In this document: positions 61,830 to 64,000 of the stretch, piece by piece | How the letters are laid out: each line of letters starts with the position of its first letter | Numbering within the stretch: position 1 is the stretch's first letter | Assembly: GCA_934045075.1 (NCBI GenBank) | Contig: OW203732.1 | Location: forward strand, 5,001,501-5,065,500 | DNA from: Yponomeuta sedellus | Taxonomy: Eukaryota > Arthropoda > Insecta > Lepidoptera > Yponomeutidae | Direction of reading: 5' to 3' | DNA length: 64,000 bases | Translations under genes and position numbers: made by a program | Notes under the pieces: model-generated | The model's database searches: none | The model's input: only the letters and a program-made list of their open reading frames with translations | What the model was told of the DNA's origin: nothing

Positions 61830-62440
61830 GAAATGGGAAATCACAAATAACTTTCTTTATTCACACCCAATGATTTAATAGGATGTCCGAAAAACTTGCT
61901 GTTCCAGGTCCAATATTTTCCTTATCAATAATTAAAAATTCATTTACAAAAATTTCGTTCACAAAGTCCGAGAAAAATAATACAAAAATTATATAAAATA
62001 ATAATAATAATAATAATGTCAATCAAATAAACCGCCCCGAGACATTTCCGACCCAAAGGTGCCCATGACACTGGCAGCATTACTGCGCTGCACAGCATGG
62101 GATATCCTTATTTTCCTTATTGTTTTGGACAAGGAGAAAAAGTTCTTCAAAATCTACGTAGTTTTAGAAGACTTGAATTAACCTCGAGGCCTTAGGAGGA
62201 TATAGGATTACGTCAAAATCGCGCAATTCTTAAAACACCCCAATTAGAATTAGTGTTTCACAACACTTTTGGTCTAGGAGATTTTTATACAATTTAATTT
62301 TACGAATTAAATTATTTGAATAAAATCTCACTTTACGCGTTCTACCAATGTCGCAGCCTTTGATAAATTATTACACTACGTAGAATGTCGGCAATAAGGC
62401 TGCCAACTGTACATCTTCTTTTGTAACTGTTGTCTGTCTC
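61830..62440. other. Intergenic after the coiled-coil gene
   Basis: AT-rich with an AAT microsatellite (61999-62018). No gene seen. Confidence 0.45.
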
Positions 62441-62446
62441 TGTAAT

Positions 62447-63935
62447 TGGAAAATTGCCAATGTTATACCACTGCCTAAAAATAGCAATCCCTCCGAAATC
62501 AATGACCTAAGACCGATTAGTATCTTACCATATCTGTCAAAAATTTTAGAAAAAGCAGTATTTAACCAGATGGTGGCTTACTGCGAGGCTAACAGCATCT
62601 TACCCGTCCACCAGTCCGGATTTCGCAGAAATCATAGCACTTCTACGGCACTGCTCGATGTTATAGACGGAATTTTAAGCAAACAAGACCAAGGTAAGGG
62701 AACAATCTTAACTTTATTGGACTTTTCTAAGGCTTTCGACTCCCTAAATCTTGATTTACTGCTAGCTAAATTATCTTATTACGGTTTTGAAAATAGCACA
62801 CTAGCTTGGTTTCGCAGTTACCTATTTGATCGATATCAGCAGGTATCGTTAAAGACGGCTGATGGTTCGGAATTAATGTCTAAACCACTGCCCCTGACCA
62901 GAGGCGTTCCTCAAGGCTCAATTCTTGGCCCGCTTCTCTTCACAATATACTCTGCAGACATTGTGTGGTGCATCGAGTCTTGCAGACATCATATCTATGC
63001 GGATGATCTCCAAATCTATATTTCTGTAGATCTTGACAGTGTCACACAATCTGTGAAATCTTTAAATGACGACCTGGAGCGTATATCGGATTGGTGTGAT
63101 AATAACTGCCTTCACCTCAACCAAAAAAAATCTAAAGTCATGGTCCTAGGTTCCAAAATTCAAAAAGAAAGAATTATGAAACTAAATCCGGCAATTTATA
63201 TTAAGAGAGAACGCCTTGAATTTGTCCATGAAGCGAGAAATCTAGGAGTGATAATGGACAGTCACCTCAGGTTCGAGAAGCATGTATTGGAAGTCGTACG
63301 GAACTGCTTCTTTCGGCTCAGAATCTTATATTCACTTCGCAGATTCCTAAGTATAAATACTCGAGTTCTCATTTGTGACACCCTCATAATGTCTAAACTT
63401 AACTACGCCTTAACTGCTTACGGTCCATGCTTATTTGCTAAAACTCATAAACTTTTGCAACGTGTCCAAAATGCTTGTGCTCGTTTCTGCTATAATATAC
63501 CCGCTCGAGCTCATGTTACACCCTATATAAATAATGCGGATATTTTGAAGGTGGGTAATAGGTTGAAACTATTCATGGCAACTTTAATGTTCGGAATCAT
63601 CAAAACTCAAAAACCTTCATACTTATTCGAAAAAATAGTTTGGCGTTGGTCTGCAGTGGGTGATCGCAAGAGGAATAGGGCATGTTCAAACCTGCTTGGT
63701 GTGCCTGAACATCGAACAGCTGCTTTCCGAGGTAGTTTTCGGTTTCAGGCCACTAAGTGCTGGAATGATATCCCTCCACCCTTAAGACAACTTAATTCTA
63801 AGGCTAGCTTTAAAGCCAAATATAAAAAGTTCCTTCTTGAATCCCAAAAGCCCTTATTAAGTTCTTAATAATATTCTTCCCACATTTGACTTCTACCATT
63901 ATAATTATTATTATTATTACTATTATCATTATTAT
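62447..63935 (+). mobile_element. 5'-truncated CR1/Jockey-group LINE with intact RT frame
   Basis: The RT frame is open from about 62447 (WKIANVIPLPKNSNPSEIND) before the first ATG at 62570 and runs to 63868. RT motifs: LRPISILPYLSKILEK, FSKAFDSLN, RGVPQGSILGPLLF, YADDLQIYIS. The C-terminus is FRFQATKCWNDIPPPLRQLN. The 3' tail is an ATT/ATC microsatellite (63899-63935). The endonuclease and ORF1 are missing, so the copy is dead on arrival. Confidence 0.85.
62570..63868 (+). CDS. Reverse transcriptase fragment of the truncated LINE
   Basis: 432 codons from the internal ATG with complete palm motifs including YADD and the thumb region. No stop or frameshift, so the insertion is fairly young. 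Not a host gene. Confidence 0.85.
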   Translation: MVAYCEANSILPVHQSGFRRNHSTSTALLDVIDGILSKQDQGKGTILTLLDFSKAFDSLNLDLLLAKLSYYGFENSTLAWFRSYLFDRYQQVSLKTADGSELMSKPLPLTRGVPQGSILGPLLFTIYSADIVWCIESCRHHIYADDLQIYISVDLDSVTQSVKSLNDDLERISDWCDNNCLHLNQKKSKVMVLGSKIQKERIMKLNPAIYIKRERLEFVHEARNLGVIMDSHLRFEKHVLEVVRNCFFRLRILYSLRRFLSINTRVLICDTLIMSKLNYALTAYGPCLFAKTHKLLQRVQNACARFCYNIPARAHVTPYINNADILKVGNRLKLFMATLMFGIIKTQKPSYLFEKIVWRWSAVGDRKRNRACSNLLGVPEHRTAAFRGSFRFQATKCWNDIPPPLRQLNSKASFKAKYKKFLLESQKPLLSS

Positions 63936-64000
63936 TTTTCTCACAGGACATACTATCATAGTGTATTACTTCGCTGTCGCGAAGCGTGACACTTTAATAT

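Noticed and set aside
1..64000. CRISPR arrays, bacterial operons or prophage
   Set aside because: No regularly spaced repeats; genes are spliced and eukaryotic throughout.

Overview
The window is nuclear DNA of an insect, almost certainly a moth or butterfly (Lepidoptera). Gene bodies are GC-rich with short exons and GT-AG introns. Introns and spacers are AT-rich and packed with repeats of lepidopteran character: tRNA-derived SINEs, LINE 3' ends with the 'cagcagtgg' and 'acatacaagggttgat' motifs, Kabuki-like and mag-like Ty3/gypsy elements, and the 'agggttccgtacct' repeat. No bacterial features, CRISPR array, rRNA gene or functional tRNA gene was seen.

Host genes. (1) 1-9063, minus: eight in-phase exons of shuttle craft/NFX1 (RING-like domain plus NF-X1 zinc fingers); the 3' end runs off the left edge. 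(2) 19199-24057, minus: a complete two-exon catalase (508 codons) with a TATA box. (3) 38937-61790, plus: seven in-phase exons of an unidentified coiled-coil/helical protein (339 codons from the ATG at 38937; a 5' part may be missing). (4) 59144-61288, plus: an intact intronless paralogue of the complex I 75 kDa subunit (ND-75/NDUFS1), nested in the last intron of gene 3.

Mobile DNA. A full-length RNase-H-bearing non-LTR retrotransposon with a 12-bp target duplication lies just upstream of the NFX1 gene (9501-14710). A pair of non-autonomous tRNA-Lys-primed LTR elements lies in opposite orientation on either side of catalase. A 1.85-kb foldback carries a MADF-domain exon in both arms (26677-28522). 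Two gypsy-type elements sit in one intron of gene 3: an intact Kabuki/CsRn1-type copy with apparently identical LTRs (39138-44334), and a mag-type copy with one frame break (44555-49213). There are also a THAP-domain insertion with 8-bp flanking repeats, several MITEs, and a truncated LINE at the right edge.

The most unusual pattern is exon-level tandem duplication followed by decay. NFX1 exon 3, and two separate exons of the coiled-coil gene, each have one to three broken same-strand copies in the adjoining intron, some still carrying recognisable splice signals. A perfect 42-bp stem with a 3-nt loop (52832-52918) and a pair of abutting 14-bp-stem hairpins (34260-34322) are the clearest unexplained structures.
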